Of a stretch of DNA of 13,030 nucleotides, positions 1 to 5,926 are shown one piece after another (the stretch's first letter is position 1; every line of letters starts with the position of its first letter). The DNA is from Winogradskyella sp. (lineage in GTDB: Bacteria > Bacteroidota > Bacteroidia > Flavobacteriales > Flavobacteriaceae). Both the position numbers and the translations under genes were made by a program. The stretch spans positions 1-13,030 of the forward strand of contig JASBSE010000350.1 of the NCBI GenBank assembly GCA_030149115.1, read 5' to 3'. Below the pieces are notes generated by a model. It saw nothing but the letters and a program-made list of their open reading frames with translations. It had not been told where the DNA came from and ran no database searches.

Positions 1-74
1 GTAACAGGGAATGATTCCTTTATTCCTTTTTTAGTATTCTTTTCTTTGGTTTCAAATATGTTGATTGTCTCCAT
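1..74 (-). CDS. N-terminus of probable CopA-like copper P-type ATPase (partial)
   Basis: An ATG at 74-72 opens a frame that stays open to the window edge, giving 24 complete codons that begin METINIFETKEK and end KESFPV, followed by AC (Thr whatever the third base). A short charged leader running into S/T-FPVT is how many Bacteroidetes Cu(I) P1B ATPases begin, just before the first GMTCxxC heavy-metal-associated domain. That domain would lie beyond the window, so the assignment rests on the leader only and is an inference. The start lies 10 bp downstream of repeat copy 1 (85-163), which probably carries its promoter and leader. Other HMA-containing proteins remain possible. Confidence 0.45.
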   Translation of the reverse strand, partial: METINIFETKEKNTKKGIKESFPV

Positions 75-84
75 AAATCCGTTC

Positions 85-163
85 TTATTTGTATGTTACA
101 AATTTCAGGATTAAAAGACTGTAATGTGTTACGTTATATGCTGAATGATTTGTAGAATTTACT
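85..163. repeat. Direct repeat, copy 1 (~79 bp)
   Basis: Aligned by eye without gaps, this matches 1793-1871 at 71 of 79 positions in the same orientation; 97-117 and 124-157 are identical. It has imperfect inverted ends: TACAAATTTCAG at 97-108 can pair with CTGAATGATTTGTA at 141-154 with a two-base bulge. On the minus strand it also holds GTAA-CACA-TTAC. This copy lies between merTP and the copA-like start, ending 10 bp before that start. It may be a duplicated promoter/leader segment, a hairpin-type extragenic repeat or a tiny terminal-inverted-repeat element. Confidence 0.8.
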
Positions 164-170
164 CTTCACG

Positions 171-197
171 AATTATTACTACCCAATTGGAATAATT
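171..197. other. Inverted repeat downstream of merTP
   Basis: AATTATT at 171-177 and AATAATT at 191-197 are perfect 7-bp arms around a 13-nt loop, about 30 bp past the merTP stop. The arms contain no G or C and no clear T-run follows on the minus strand, so this is a weak candidate for transcript 3'-end formation. Confidence 0.25.
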
Positions 198-228
198 TAT
201 GTCTCTTATAATCATAATGGGGACGTGT

Positions 229-843
229 CTATTGGTCTTTAGTATTTGTAATCAAATACCCTTTTGACTCAATGGCCTTTTTTATCTCATCGACATTCGT
301 TTTAGTGGTATCAAATTCTATAATTGAAGCCCCTTCTTCATAAGACGTAGATACATTTGTAACCCCATCAATTTTGTTTACCGAATGGCTGATGTTTTCT
401 TCACAACCCGAACATACCATTCCTTCAATATTCAACTTTACAGTTTGAATATCGGTATTGTTTGTTGCAACAATTTCTTTTGTGGTCGTTGAGTGAAATA
501 TTTGTGGATAATAAGAAACCAATGTCATTACAACAACAAACGCTGTAACCAACCACAAATAGAATTTCGATTTAAAAAATGATGGCTTATCAGTTTCACA
601 ATTGCTACAATCTTCCCCTCCCTTTTTTTTATAAACCTGAAAAAAAGTCAATCCCAATGACAAAAATGCTATGACCAACAGATAAGGTTTCAAGGCAATA
701 AGCCAAGAAAAATAGACAGAACTCCCACTAATACCAACTACACTTGTAAGTAGCAAAGGACCCCAGCAGCATAGTTTAAGGGAAACTGCTGAAAATACAG
801 CAGTCCCCATAGATGCTTTTTTGTTCCATTTAGTAATTGCCAT
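229..843 (-). CDS. merTP: MerTP mercuric-ion transport fusion protein
   Basis: A 204-residue fusion of an inner-membrane MerT-like part with a C-terminal MerP-like heavy-metal-associated (HMA) domain. Visible features: first membrane helix with the vicinal pair LCCWGP (Cys25-Cys26), two further hydrophobic segments (about 46-70 and 94-113), a soluble Cys pair EDCSNCE (Cys79, Cys82), and an HMA domain (about 133-200) with GMVCSGC (Cys144, Cys147). In the MerT/MerP family these Cys pairs pass Hg(II) from periplasm to cytosol. The frame extends upstream to a TTG at 909, but that would overlap the thioredoxin-like gene; the ATG at 843 leaves a 2-bp gap after its stop and a GGAAG-type ribosome site, so I chose it. 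It is co-transcribed with that gene. No merA is in the window, so the true substrate could be another thiophilic metal. Confidence 0.85.
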   Translation of the reverse strand: MAITKWNKKASMGTAVFSAVSLKLCCWGPLLLTSVVGISGSSVYFSWLIALKPYLLVIAFLSLGLTFFQVYKKKGGEDCSNCETDKPSFFKSKFYLWLVTAFVVVMTLVSYYPQIFHSTTTKEIVATNNTDIQTVKLNIEGMVCSGCEENISHSVNKIDGVTNVSTSYEEGASIIEFDTTKTNVDEIKKAIESKGYLITNTKDQ

Positions 844-845
844 AC

Positions 846-1115
846 CTAACAACTTCCTATTCCCGCGTTTACCAAATCCTCTTTTGTGATTTCGATTTTG
901 GTGCAGCAATTCAGTAGTTTTCCGTCCACAGCAATGGCGGGAACTCTTGTAACCCCATATTCCTTCATTTTTGAAACACAGATTTTACTTTCGCATTGCT
1001 CGGACAGATTATGAAGTGTGATTTCGCAGTCCTTTCCTGCTGTTTCCTTTACTAATTGTACCACAGGCTCGCATACTGGGCAACCTGCTGTAAAAATCTC
1101 GATTTGTCGTTTCAT
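846..1115 (-). CDS. Thioredoxin-fold protein with CPVC motif, mer-associated
   Basis: An 89-residue, one-domain protein of the thioredoxin/glutaredoxin-like type. It has strand-helix start IEIFTAGCPVCEPV with the active-site pair Cys12-Cys15, and the usual cis-proline loop TRVPAIAVDGK (Pro59). It has eight cysteines (12, 15, 30, 41, 46, 70, 71, 89), including a vicinal Cys70-Cys71 pair and a C-terminal Cys, which is unusually many for its size. No signal peptide is visible, so it should be cytosolic. It is first in a two-gene operon, ending 2 bp before merTP. A role receiving Hg(II) or another soft metal from MerTP, or keeping its thiols reduced, is inferred from this coupling and the cysteine content; a plain disulfide reductase is the alternative. 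Confidence 0.75.
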   Translation of the reverse strand: MKRQIEIFTAGCPVCEPVVQLVKETAGKDCEITLHNLSEQCESKICVSKMKEYGVTRVPAIAVDGKLLNCCTKIEITKEDLVNAGIGSC

Positions 1116-1144
1116 CTTATTTTAAGTTTTAATTAATAATGGAA

Positions 1145-1178
1145 CAAAGATGAGAACGTAAGGTAGGGGGTCACCAAA
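1145..1178 (-). promoter_or_regulatory. Promoter of the thioredoxin-like/merTP operon
   Basis: On the minus strand TTTG lies at 1178-1175 and CATCTTTG at 1152-1145, 22 nt apart. This fits the Flavobacterium pattern TTG-N17-23-TAnnTTTG with one mismatch (C for the first T of the -7 box). Transcription should start near 1139, leaving a leader of roughly 25 nt before the ATG at 1115. Confidence 0.55.
1162..1175. promoter_or_regulatory. Candidate CsoR/RcnR-type G-tract operator
   Basis: The plus strand reads GGTAGGGGGTCACC, a five-G run inside short GGT/ACC inverted ends. DUF156 repressors (CsoR, RcnR, InrS) typically bind G/C tracts flanked by short inverted A/T-containing ends. The site occupies the spacer between the predicted -33 and -7 boxes and touches the -33 box, an ideal place for repression, and the DUF156 gene starts upstream at 1571. 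Binding is inferred. Confidence 0.5.
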
Positions 1179-1184
1179 CTTTTT

Positions 1185-1571
1185 TTAGTCTTTTTTTTCA
1201 TCGTAGTTTTTTAATCTGGTTTCGATGGTTTGGATTTCTTTTAAGCGATTAGTCAAATCAGATAATTCCAAGTTAGGGAATTCGTTTTTTAAATATTCAA
1301 TTTTATCTTCATTACCACAATTTTCTGGGCAAGAGTCCACGGCCTTTACAATTCCAATAGCAAGCGCTTTTCTGTAAACTTCATCCAACAGCAAGTAATG
1401 TGCTTTTTGAATGCCTTTATCAATGGATTTGAACTGGATGTTTATTTGTTCGGGGTCTTTTCCCTCATCAAGCATTTTAACAATGCCGTTAATTTGACCA
1501 CTCAAAGTTTTTAATCTGGATTTAATGTCCAAGATTAAATCAGTAGGTAATTTGTGCTGTTCCGTTTTCAT
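1185..1571 (-). CDS. DUF156/CsoR-family metal-sensitive repressor, non-canonical ligands
   Basis: A 128-residue all-helical regulator. Residues about 15-75 (SRLKTLSGQINGIVKMLDEG, then the long helix with IQKAHYLLLDEVYRKALA) align well with CsoR family proteins, including the RLKT..G...GIV.ML signature. In Mycobacterium CsoR the Cu(I) ligands are Cys36, His61 and Cys65; by ungapped alignment the matching residues here are Pro40, Val65 and Ala69, so all three are lost. His58 and the pair CPENC (Cys81, Cys85) at the start of a C-terminal extension (85-128, predicted helical) are the obvious replacement thiols. It lies 69 bp upstream of the thioredoxin-like gene, whose promoter carries a G-tract operator, so it is the likely repressor of that operon. 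Which inducer it senses is unknown. Confidence 0.8.
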   Translation of the reverse strand: MKTEQHKLPTDLILDIKSRLKTLSGQINGIVKMLDEGKDPEQINIQFKSIDKGIQKAHYLLLDEVYRKALAIGIVKAVDSCPENCGNEDKIEYLKNEFPNLELSDLTNRLKEIQTIETRLKNYDEKKD

Positions 1572-1589
1572 AATTTGAATATTGTATTG

Positions 1590-1802
1590 TTAACAACTTG
1601 CATCATTGCAACTTTTATTTTCTTGAATTGGTGGGCAATCTAACGTTTCGTATGGGCAATAAACACAACAATCTCGTTCTTTTGGCCTCAAAACTGTTTT
1701 ACAATTCTTATACTTATAAAAGAAGTGGCAATCGTTTGTTGGCATATTTTCTACTTTTTTATGTCCGCAATTTGGCCAGGTAATTTCTGATTTTATTTGT
1801 AC
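1590..1802 (-). pseudogene. Decayed GDCCVxC-family gene
   Basis: The minus strand encodes about 70 residues from VQIKSEITWPNCGHKK through RDCCVYC to the end NDASC and a TAA at 1592-1590. Over 62 aligned residues I count 41 identities with the intact GDCCVxC protein at 12464-12670. The frame has no ATG, GTG or TTG at its 5' end: upstream codons run to a TAA inside repeat copy 2, and the only Met is internal. Two of the four zinc-ribbon-type cysteines are replaced (CPNC became WPNC; CESC became YKNC) and GDCC is RDCC, so function is probably lost. It ends 18 bp before the DUF156 gene. A functional product from an ATA or ATT start is less likely but possible. Confidence 0.7.
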
Positions 1803-1871
1803 ACTACAAATTTCAGGATTAAAAGGCTTTTATGTGTTACGTTATATGCTGAATGATTTGTAGAACTTGCT
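1793..1871. repeat. Direct repeat, copy 2 (~79 bp)
   Basis: Second copy of the repeat at 85-163, same orientation, 71 of 79 positions identical by eye. The inverted ends TACAAATTTCAG (1805-1816) and CTGAATGATTTGTA (1849-1862) are conserved. Its low-coordinate end runs straight into the decayed GDCCVxC frame and supplies that frame's first codons, so the repeat has replaced the gene's original 5' end. The two copies bracket the module of decayed gene, DUF156 regulator, thioredoxin-like gene and merTP, 1708 bp apart. The stretch 1872-1942 beyond it shows nothing I can name. Confidence 0.8.
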
Positions 1872-1942
1872 GAATTCGTTGCATTTTATAATGTGGTTGT
1901 TATTTAGTCAATCCCTTAAAAAATGATAAGTTTAGTTTCAGT

Positions 1943-1974
1943 ACTAATAGATGCATTAGTTTCTCATTATGAGA
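1943..1974. other. Two small palindromes just past the P1B ATPase stop
   Basis: TCTCATTATGAGA at 1962-1974 is a 6-1-6 palindrome starting 2 bp beyond the ATPase stop; ACTAAT (1943-1948) and ATTAGT (1955-1960) form a second hairpin. On the minus strand a T-run appears only about 20 nt further on (near 1920), so this is a poor fit for a standard terminator, though it may protect or end the transcript. Confidence 0.3.
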
Positions 1975-1976
1975 CT

Positions 1977-3938
1977 TTATTTCCAACTCATTCGCTGTAT
2001 CCTAACAGCATTCAATATAGCCAACAACGCAACACCTACATCCGCAATGACCGCTTCCCACATCGTTGCCATTCCGAGAGCCCCGAGAATCAATACTAAA
2101 ATTTTTACTCCTAACGCAAGTGTGATATTCTGCCATATGATTTTGTTGGTAGCATTACCAATCTTGATAGAAGTGGCAATTTTTGAAGGCTGGTCAGTTT
2201 GAATAACAACATCAGCGGTCTCAATGGCAGCATCACTTCCTAGGCCTCCCATTGCCATGCCAACATCAGAAATTGTAATCACTGGCACATCATTAATCCC
2301 ATCCCCAATAAAAGCCACAATCCTTCCTTGCTTTTTTAATTTTTCAACCTCTTTTATTTTTCCTTCAGGAAGCAACCCACCAATTGCCTTATCGATTCCC
2401 AATTGTTTGGCAATTTTATCAACCACCAGCTGTTTGTCCCCAGAGAGCATTATGACTTCAGTTATTTTTTTAATATCGTGTAATGAAGTTATAGCTTCTT
2501 CTGCGTCATCTTTGATAGTGTCTGCAATGGTAATGTATCCAGTATATTTTTGATTTATCGCAATAACCACTATGGTTTCAGTATTATGTTTCAGACTTTC
2601 ATCAAAAGGAATTTTAAACTTTTCCAACAATTTTGTATTGCCGGCCAACACTTCATAGTCGCCAACTTTTCCTTTCATACCATGACCGGAAATTTCTTCA
2701 ACATCATTAGCTTTAAGCGAAGAATTTTCAATATTAGTATATTTCACAACAGCTTCAGCTATAGGATGGGTAGAATTGGCTTCTAAAAGGGCTGTTAGTT
2801 CTAGCATTAAATTTTTATCAAAATCTATTGCAACCACTTCTTGTACTTCAAAAACGGCTTTGGTTAAAGTGCCTGTTTTATCCATTACAATGGTATCTAC
2901 TTTGGTCATTAAATCCAGAAAATTGGAACCTTTGAATAAAATACCATTACGCGAACCTGCACCTATACCTCCAAAGTAGCCTAAAGGAATAGAGATTACC
3001 AAGGCACAAGGACAAGAGATTACCAGAAAAATCAAGGCGCGCTCAAACCACATTTGAAACTCGTAGGCATCACCAAGAAAAAAGTAAGGAACTATTACCA
3101 ATGTTATGGCTAACCAAAAAACAATGGGCGTGTAAATTTTTGCCAAGCGGCTAATTAGCAATTGCGTTTTTGCTTTTCTGCCAACAGCTTCCTGAACCAG
3201 TTTTAATATTTTAGATAGCTTAGTATCCTCATATTTATTTGTAGTTCTAATTTCTATAACCTTATTTAGGTTTACCATTCCAGCTAGAACCATATCGCCT
3301 TTCACTTTATTGTCGGGTAGCGATTCGCCGGTCAATGCAGCTGTATTTAATACAGCATCTTTTGAAACCAATTCACCATCTAAGGCAATTTTTTCACCTG
3401 CTTTGGTTTGAATGATTTGACCTATTTGTACCTCTCTGGGATGCTTAATTGTAATGTTACCATTCTCTAAAACGCTGACCTCCTCAACCTGTACTTTTAG
3501 CAAGGCTTCTATAGAACGCTTTGCCTTATTTACAGCAGCTTCCTGAAACAACTCACCAACAACATAAAATAACATTACAGCCACCCCTTCTTCATAAGAA
3601 CCTATTAAAAAAGCACCTATTGTCGCCACAGACATTAAAACAAACTCGTTGTAGATGTTCCGTTTAATGACTAGTTGTGCTGCTTTTTTAACTATTGGCC
3701 CGCCAACGGCGATATATAGAATTCCGAACCAGATTAATGGTAAAGGGGATTTAAAAAACGACGCATCATAAAAATCTAGACAAATGCCTAACAGTAAAAA
3801 GAATAATGTTATTATAGGTATTATATAGTCCTTATTAATAGTGAGCTGACTTTTCGGCTGTGTTTCTTTAGTGTAATCTACAGCACAGTCGTTATCTTCA
3901 CATTCAATTCCATTATTCATTATTTTGGTGTTCTTCAT
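1977..3938 (-). CDS. cadA: P1B-type Zn/Cd/Pb-exporting ATPase
   Basis: A 653-residue inner-membrane ATPase that should pump divalent soft metals out of the cytosol. Visible motifs: TGES actuator loop (203-206), membrane metal site SCPCALV with Cys309-Pro-Cys311, phosphorylated Asp353 in DKTGTLT, nucleotide-binding His-Pro at 391-392, hinge GDGIND at 545-550, Lys612 in the penultimate helix (LGVKILVL) and Asp633 in the last helix (IADVGVALLAILNA). CPC plus that Lys/Asp pair is the P1B-2 (ZntA/CadA) signature. The usual N-terminal HMA domain is absent; instead a short leader has Cys13 and Cys18 in ECEDNDC. The hinge continues VPVI rather than the common APAL. The ATG at 3938 is the first Met, with no strong ribosome site. 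It lies 196 bp after the small gene at 4135-4383. Confidence 0.93.
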   Translation of the reverse strand: MKNTKIMNNGIECEDNDCAVDYTKETQPKSQLTINKDYIIPIITLFFLLLGICLDFYDASFFKSPLPLIWFGILYIAVGGPIVKKAAQLVIKRNIYNEFVLMSVATIGAFLIGSYEEGVAVMLFYVVGELFQEAAVNKAKRSIEALLKVQVEEVSVLENGNITIKHPREVQIGQIIQTKAGEKIALDGELVSKDAVLNTAALTGESLPDNKVKGDMVLAGMVNLNKVIEIRTTNKYEDTKLSKILKLVQEAVGRKAKTQLLISRLAKIYTPIVFWLAITLVIVPYFFLGDAYEFQMWFERALIFLVISCPCALVISIPLGYFGGIGAGSRNGILFKGSNFLDLMTKVDTIVMDKTGTLTKAVFEVQEVVAIDFDKNLMLELTALLEANSTHPIAEAVVKYTNIENSSLKANDVEEISGHGMKGKVGDYEVLAGNTKLLEKFKIPFDESLKHNTETIVVIAINQKYTGYITIADTIKDDAEEAITSLHDIKKITEVIMLSGDKQLVVDKIAKQLGIDKAIGGLLPEGKIKEVEKLKKQGRIVAFIGDGINDVPVITISDVGMAMGGLGSDAAIETADVVIQTDQPSKIATSIKIGNATNKIIWQNITLALGVKILVLILGALGMATMWEAVIADVGVALLAILNAVRIQRMSWK

Positions 3939-4020
3939 CTAACTTTCAAACTGTATTAAATATTGACTTCTGTTACTATTTTATTGGGTTGACATATAAT
4001 AAATACTTTTATCAGACCAA

Positions 4021-4047
4021 TTAATTATATTAATTATATTAATTATT
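4021..4047. repeat. Three tandem 9-bp units upstream of the P1B ATPase
   Basis: TTAATTATA occurs twice head-to-tail, then TTAATTATT, in the 196-bp gap before the ATPase start. No clear TAnnTTTG box was found in the gap. Short AT tandem units can vary in number and shift promoter spacing. The same gap holds a 5-bp hairpin (ACTCT/AGAGT, 4095-4109) near the preceding gene's end. Confidence 0.7.
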
Positions 4048-4134
4048 ACTATATACTTCTGAAGGTTGTGTAACCGCTGAGCTTAATTCCAATTACTCTG
4101 CTTTAGAGTTTCTGATTACCTTAAATGAAGTTAA

Positions 4135-4383
4135 TTAGTTCACAAGGTTTAATGAATCTTCCTGTTGCAACGGAAACCCAACGGTAATTATACTTTCTTT
4201 AAAAGACTCCAAATTAAAAAACATTGGGTCATACTCTATATATAGATGCTCCTCAGCAAGGCATAGGCTTATGACTCCATCAATGTTCAAAAAAGGTTTA
4301 AATTTTAAACGAAAGTTACTTTGTTCATTTGTTTTGAGAATTTTGTTTGTTCTCAAAACTTCTAGTTTAAATGAATTTTCCAT
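4135..4383 (-). CDS. Small protein, possibly a CXXC-less HMA-like fold
   Basis: An 82-residue protein I do not recognise as a named family. The middle (about 25-70: LKFKPFLNIDGVISLCLAEE, HLYIEYDP, then SFKESIITVGF) follows the beta-alpha-beta-beta-alpha-beta rhythm and the phrases of heavy-metal-associated domains, where L..I.GV is followed by an I/V-EYDP strand and a helix ending in G-F/Y. The metal-binding CXXC loop is absent and the only Cys is Cys41. No signal peptide or membrane segment is visible. It lies between DUF302 and the P1B ATPase on the same strand, and that ATPase lacks its own HMA domain, so a partner or regulatory role is conceivable but unproven. Confidence 0.55.
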   Translation of the reverse strand: MENSFKLEVLRTNKILKTNEQSNFRLKFKPFLNIDGVISLCLAEEHLYIEYDPMFFNLESFKESIITVGFPLQQEDSLNLVN

Positions 4384-4426
4384 GTTTATACTTTTTTAAG
4401 GGTTTATTAATAAATATTCTTTTTGT

Positions 4427-4813
4427 TCATAGCTTTTCAACAACCATTTTCAGTTTACCTCTTACCTGTGTTGCTATTTCTGCCAATTTTTCATTTTGAA
4501 CTGCCCCCATAGATGCAATGGGGTCTACTGCAGAAACTTCAATTTTACCGGCTTCTCTTTCCTGGACAATGACATTGCATGGAAGCATTGTGCCAATTTT
4601 ATCTTCCGCTTTTAGCGCCTCGTATGCAAACGGCGGGTTGCAAGCACCTAAAATCTTGTAATTATAAAAATCTACATCAAGCTTCTTTTTCAAGGTTGCC
4701 TTGATATCGATTTCAGTTAAAATACCGAAACCTTCACTTTTAAGTTCTTCTGTAACTTTTTCAATCACTTGATTGAAATCACCAGAAATTATTTTATTGA
4801 AATAATAGTTCAT
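4427..4813 (-). CDS. DUF302 domain protein
   Basis: A 128-residue protein that is essentially one DUF302 domain. The family signature is clear: YKILGACNPPFAYEALKAED (about 52-71) followed by IGTMLPCNVIVQE, with cysteines in GACNPP and LPCNV. The DUF302 fold is an alpha/beta domain with no settled biochemical role; in Bacteroidetes it often occurs near metal-efflux and cytochrome genes. No signal peptide is visible, so a cytosolic location is likely. It lies 56 bp after the SHOCT gene and 43 bp before the small HMA-like gene, consistent with a single transcript. The ATG at 4813 is the first in-frame Met. Confidence 0.85.
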   Translation of the reverse strand: MNYYFNKIISGDFNQVIEKVTEELKSEGFGILTEIDIKATLKKKLDVDFYNYKILGACNPPFAYEALKAEDKIGTMLPCNVIVQEREAGKIEVSAVDPIASMGAVQNEKLAEIATQVRGKLKMVVEKL

Positions 4814-4844
4814 AATGATTAATTTTTTTAGTAATATTCTGCAT

Positions 4845-4866
4845 ACTGTTTCTGTATAAAAACAGT
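4845..4866. other. Inverted repeat between the SHOCT and DUF302 genes
   Basis: ACTGTTT (4845-4851) and AAACAGT (4860-4866) are perfect 7-bp arms around an 8-nt loop, ending 3 bp from the SHOCT stop and about 30 bp before the DUF302 start. It could be an operator or an mRNA hairpin; no T-run of terminator type follows directly. Confidence 0.35.
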
Positions 4867-4869
4867 GTG

Positions 4870-5094
4870 TTATTCTTCTAATGCTCTTTTTCTTTCTTCA
4901 AACTCTTCGGTAGAAATATCTCCCGAGGCGTATTTACGTCTTAAAATATCAATTGACGTATCCTTACTCTTTTTGCTTGTCGCAACAGGTCGAAAGATTA
5001 AAAAAAGAAGTATAAGAACTAGGGCAACCCAAAACAGCCACCAAAATCCGTGCATTCCAAAATAATGCCAGTCGTTATTACATTCGTACCACAT
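4870..5094 (-). CDS. SHOCT-domain small membrane protein
   Basis: A 74-residue protein with a short aromatic and His-containing N-terminus (MWYECNNDWHYFGMHGFWW), one hydrophobic helix (about 18-36, WLFWVALVLILLFLIF), a basic linker, and a C-terminal SHOCT motif (DILRRKYASGDISTEEFEER, about 48-67). SHOCT modules are short helical pairs commonly found at the ends of small bacterial membrane proteins; their role is unsettled. The helix should anchor it in the inner membrane with the SHOCT end cytosolic by the positive-inside rule. Same-strand neighbours are the cytochrome c gene (76 bp upstream) and DUF302 (56 bp downstream). Confidence 0.8.
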   Translation of the reverse strand: MWYECNNDWHYFGMHGFWWLFWVALVLILLFLIFRPVATSKKSKDTSIDILRRKYASGDISTEEFEERKRALEE

Positions 5095-5170
5095 AATTTT
5101 TAAATTTTTAGTTATTATATATATTTTTGTTATAAGGTAAATAATTTCCTCATTGCTTTTTCAATATCAT

Positions 5171-5869
5171 TTATCTCATCCCCATACGGCAACCACAGCC
5201 TCTTCGCTTTCTAGAGTTAGTATTATTATAACTTCCTTCCAGGGTACTTAAATAGGCGTAGATATCTTCTTTATTTTTATCTTCCATAGCCACAAACGAA
5301 GGCATATAGCAAGGCCCAATATTTAATATTTGTTTAAATTGCCCTGCACTAATCCAATCAGAAACACCATTGAGGTTAGGTGGTTTCATACCCCAACCCC
5401 TTTGTTGGGTTGTAAAAGAATTTTTTTGGTCTTGTTGATGGCATTCGGTACAATTTGCTATAAAAAGACTTTTACCATTTTCTATAGGGGAAACTGCTGT
5501 TACAATGCCTGATTCAATATCTTCGCCATATATGTAGGCTACAATGGCATTTCTTTCTGATTCCGATAGATGAGAAAAACCAGGCATGGAATTTCTTCCT
5601 GTTTTGAGCAGTTCACTTATTTGATTTTTGCTCAACTTTTGATTGATATCAACCAAAGATGGAAAAGTCGGTGGTTTTCCTTGGCGTTCAGCACCGTGAC
5701 AAACAGCACAGTTGTTCTGAAAAAGTTGACTGCCTGTTATTTTTACATCCTTTCTAATGGGTTCGTAATCGTTTATAGATATTTTAGTCTCTAACTTTTT
5801 AAATCCAAAGGCAAGCATAATTGCCAAAATTATCAATACCCCAAAACCTACATTCAATTTCGACTTCAT
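5171..5869 (-). CDS. Diheme cytochrome c, membrane-anchored or exported
   Basis: A 232-residue protein with an N-terminal hydrophobic segment (about 8-22), serving as signal anchor or signal peptide, followed by two cytochrome c domains. Heme motifs are CAVCH (54-58) and CTECH (140-144); likely distal Met ligands are Met95 in SMPGF and Met189 in CYMPSF. It acts in the periplasm, carrying electrons to an acceptor not in this window. An unusual C-terminal tail SRKRRGCGCRMGMR adds two cysteines and a basic patch not typical of class I cytochromes. It follows the Fur-family gene by 73 bp and has its own TAAATTTG -7 box and a 15-bp inverted repeat upstream. Its link to metal resistance is by location only. 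Confidence 0.88.
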   Translation of the reverse strand: MKSKLNVGFGVLIILAIMLAFGFKKLETKISINDYEPIRKDVKITGSQLFQNNCAVCHGAERQGKPPTFPSLVDINQKLSKNQISELLKTGRNSMPGFSHLSESERNAIVAYIYGEDIESGIVTAVSPIENGKSLFIANCTECHQQDQKNSFTTQQRGWGMKPPNLNGVSDWISAGQFKQILNIGPCYMPSFVAMEDKNKEDIYAYLSTLEGSYNNTNSRKRRGCGCRMGMR

Positions 5870-5905
5870 CTTAAATTTTTTTAATATTCAACGATAACTT
5901 TTATA

Positions 5906-5913
5906 CAAATTTA
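5906..5913 (-). promoter_or_regulatory. -7 box of the cytochrome c promoter
   Basis: The minus strand reads TAAATTTG, a perfect match to the Bacteroidetes -7 consensus TAnnTTTG. A start near 5900 would leave a leader of about 30 nt. The nearest TTG upstream is only 15 nt away, shorter than the usual 17-23, which suggests dependence on a bound regulator. Confidence 0.5.
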
Positions 5914-5926
5914 CTTCATCAAATAG

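Noticed and set aside
97..154. Integron attC-like site
   Set aside because: The inverted ends and bulge recall an attC hairpin, but the RYYYAAC and GTTRRRY core sites are absent and no integron integrase is visible.
907..909. Upstream TTG start for merTP adding 22 residues
   Set aside because: It would overlap the thioredoxin-like gene by about 60 bp; the added residues are basic and unlike MerT N-termini, while the ATG at 843 has good spacing and a ribosome site.
1598..1611. TTGCATCATTGCAA palindrome near the DUF156 start as a third TGCAAC-type operator
   Set aside because: Its spacer is four bases, not seven between TGCA halves, it encodes the tail of the decayed GDCCVxC frame, and no -7 box lies at the expected distance.
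1598..1783. Plus-strand open frame of 61 codons, similar to the plus-strand frame at 12454-12645
   Set aside because: Both are antisense readings of the two GDCCVxC sequences; the resemblance is inherited from the minus-strand homology. Codon pattern and motifs support only the minus strand.
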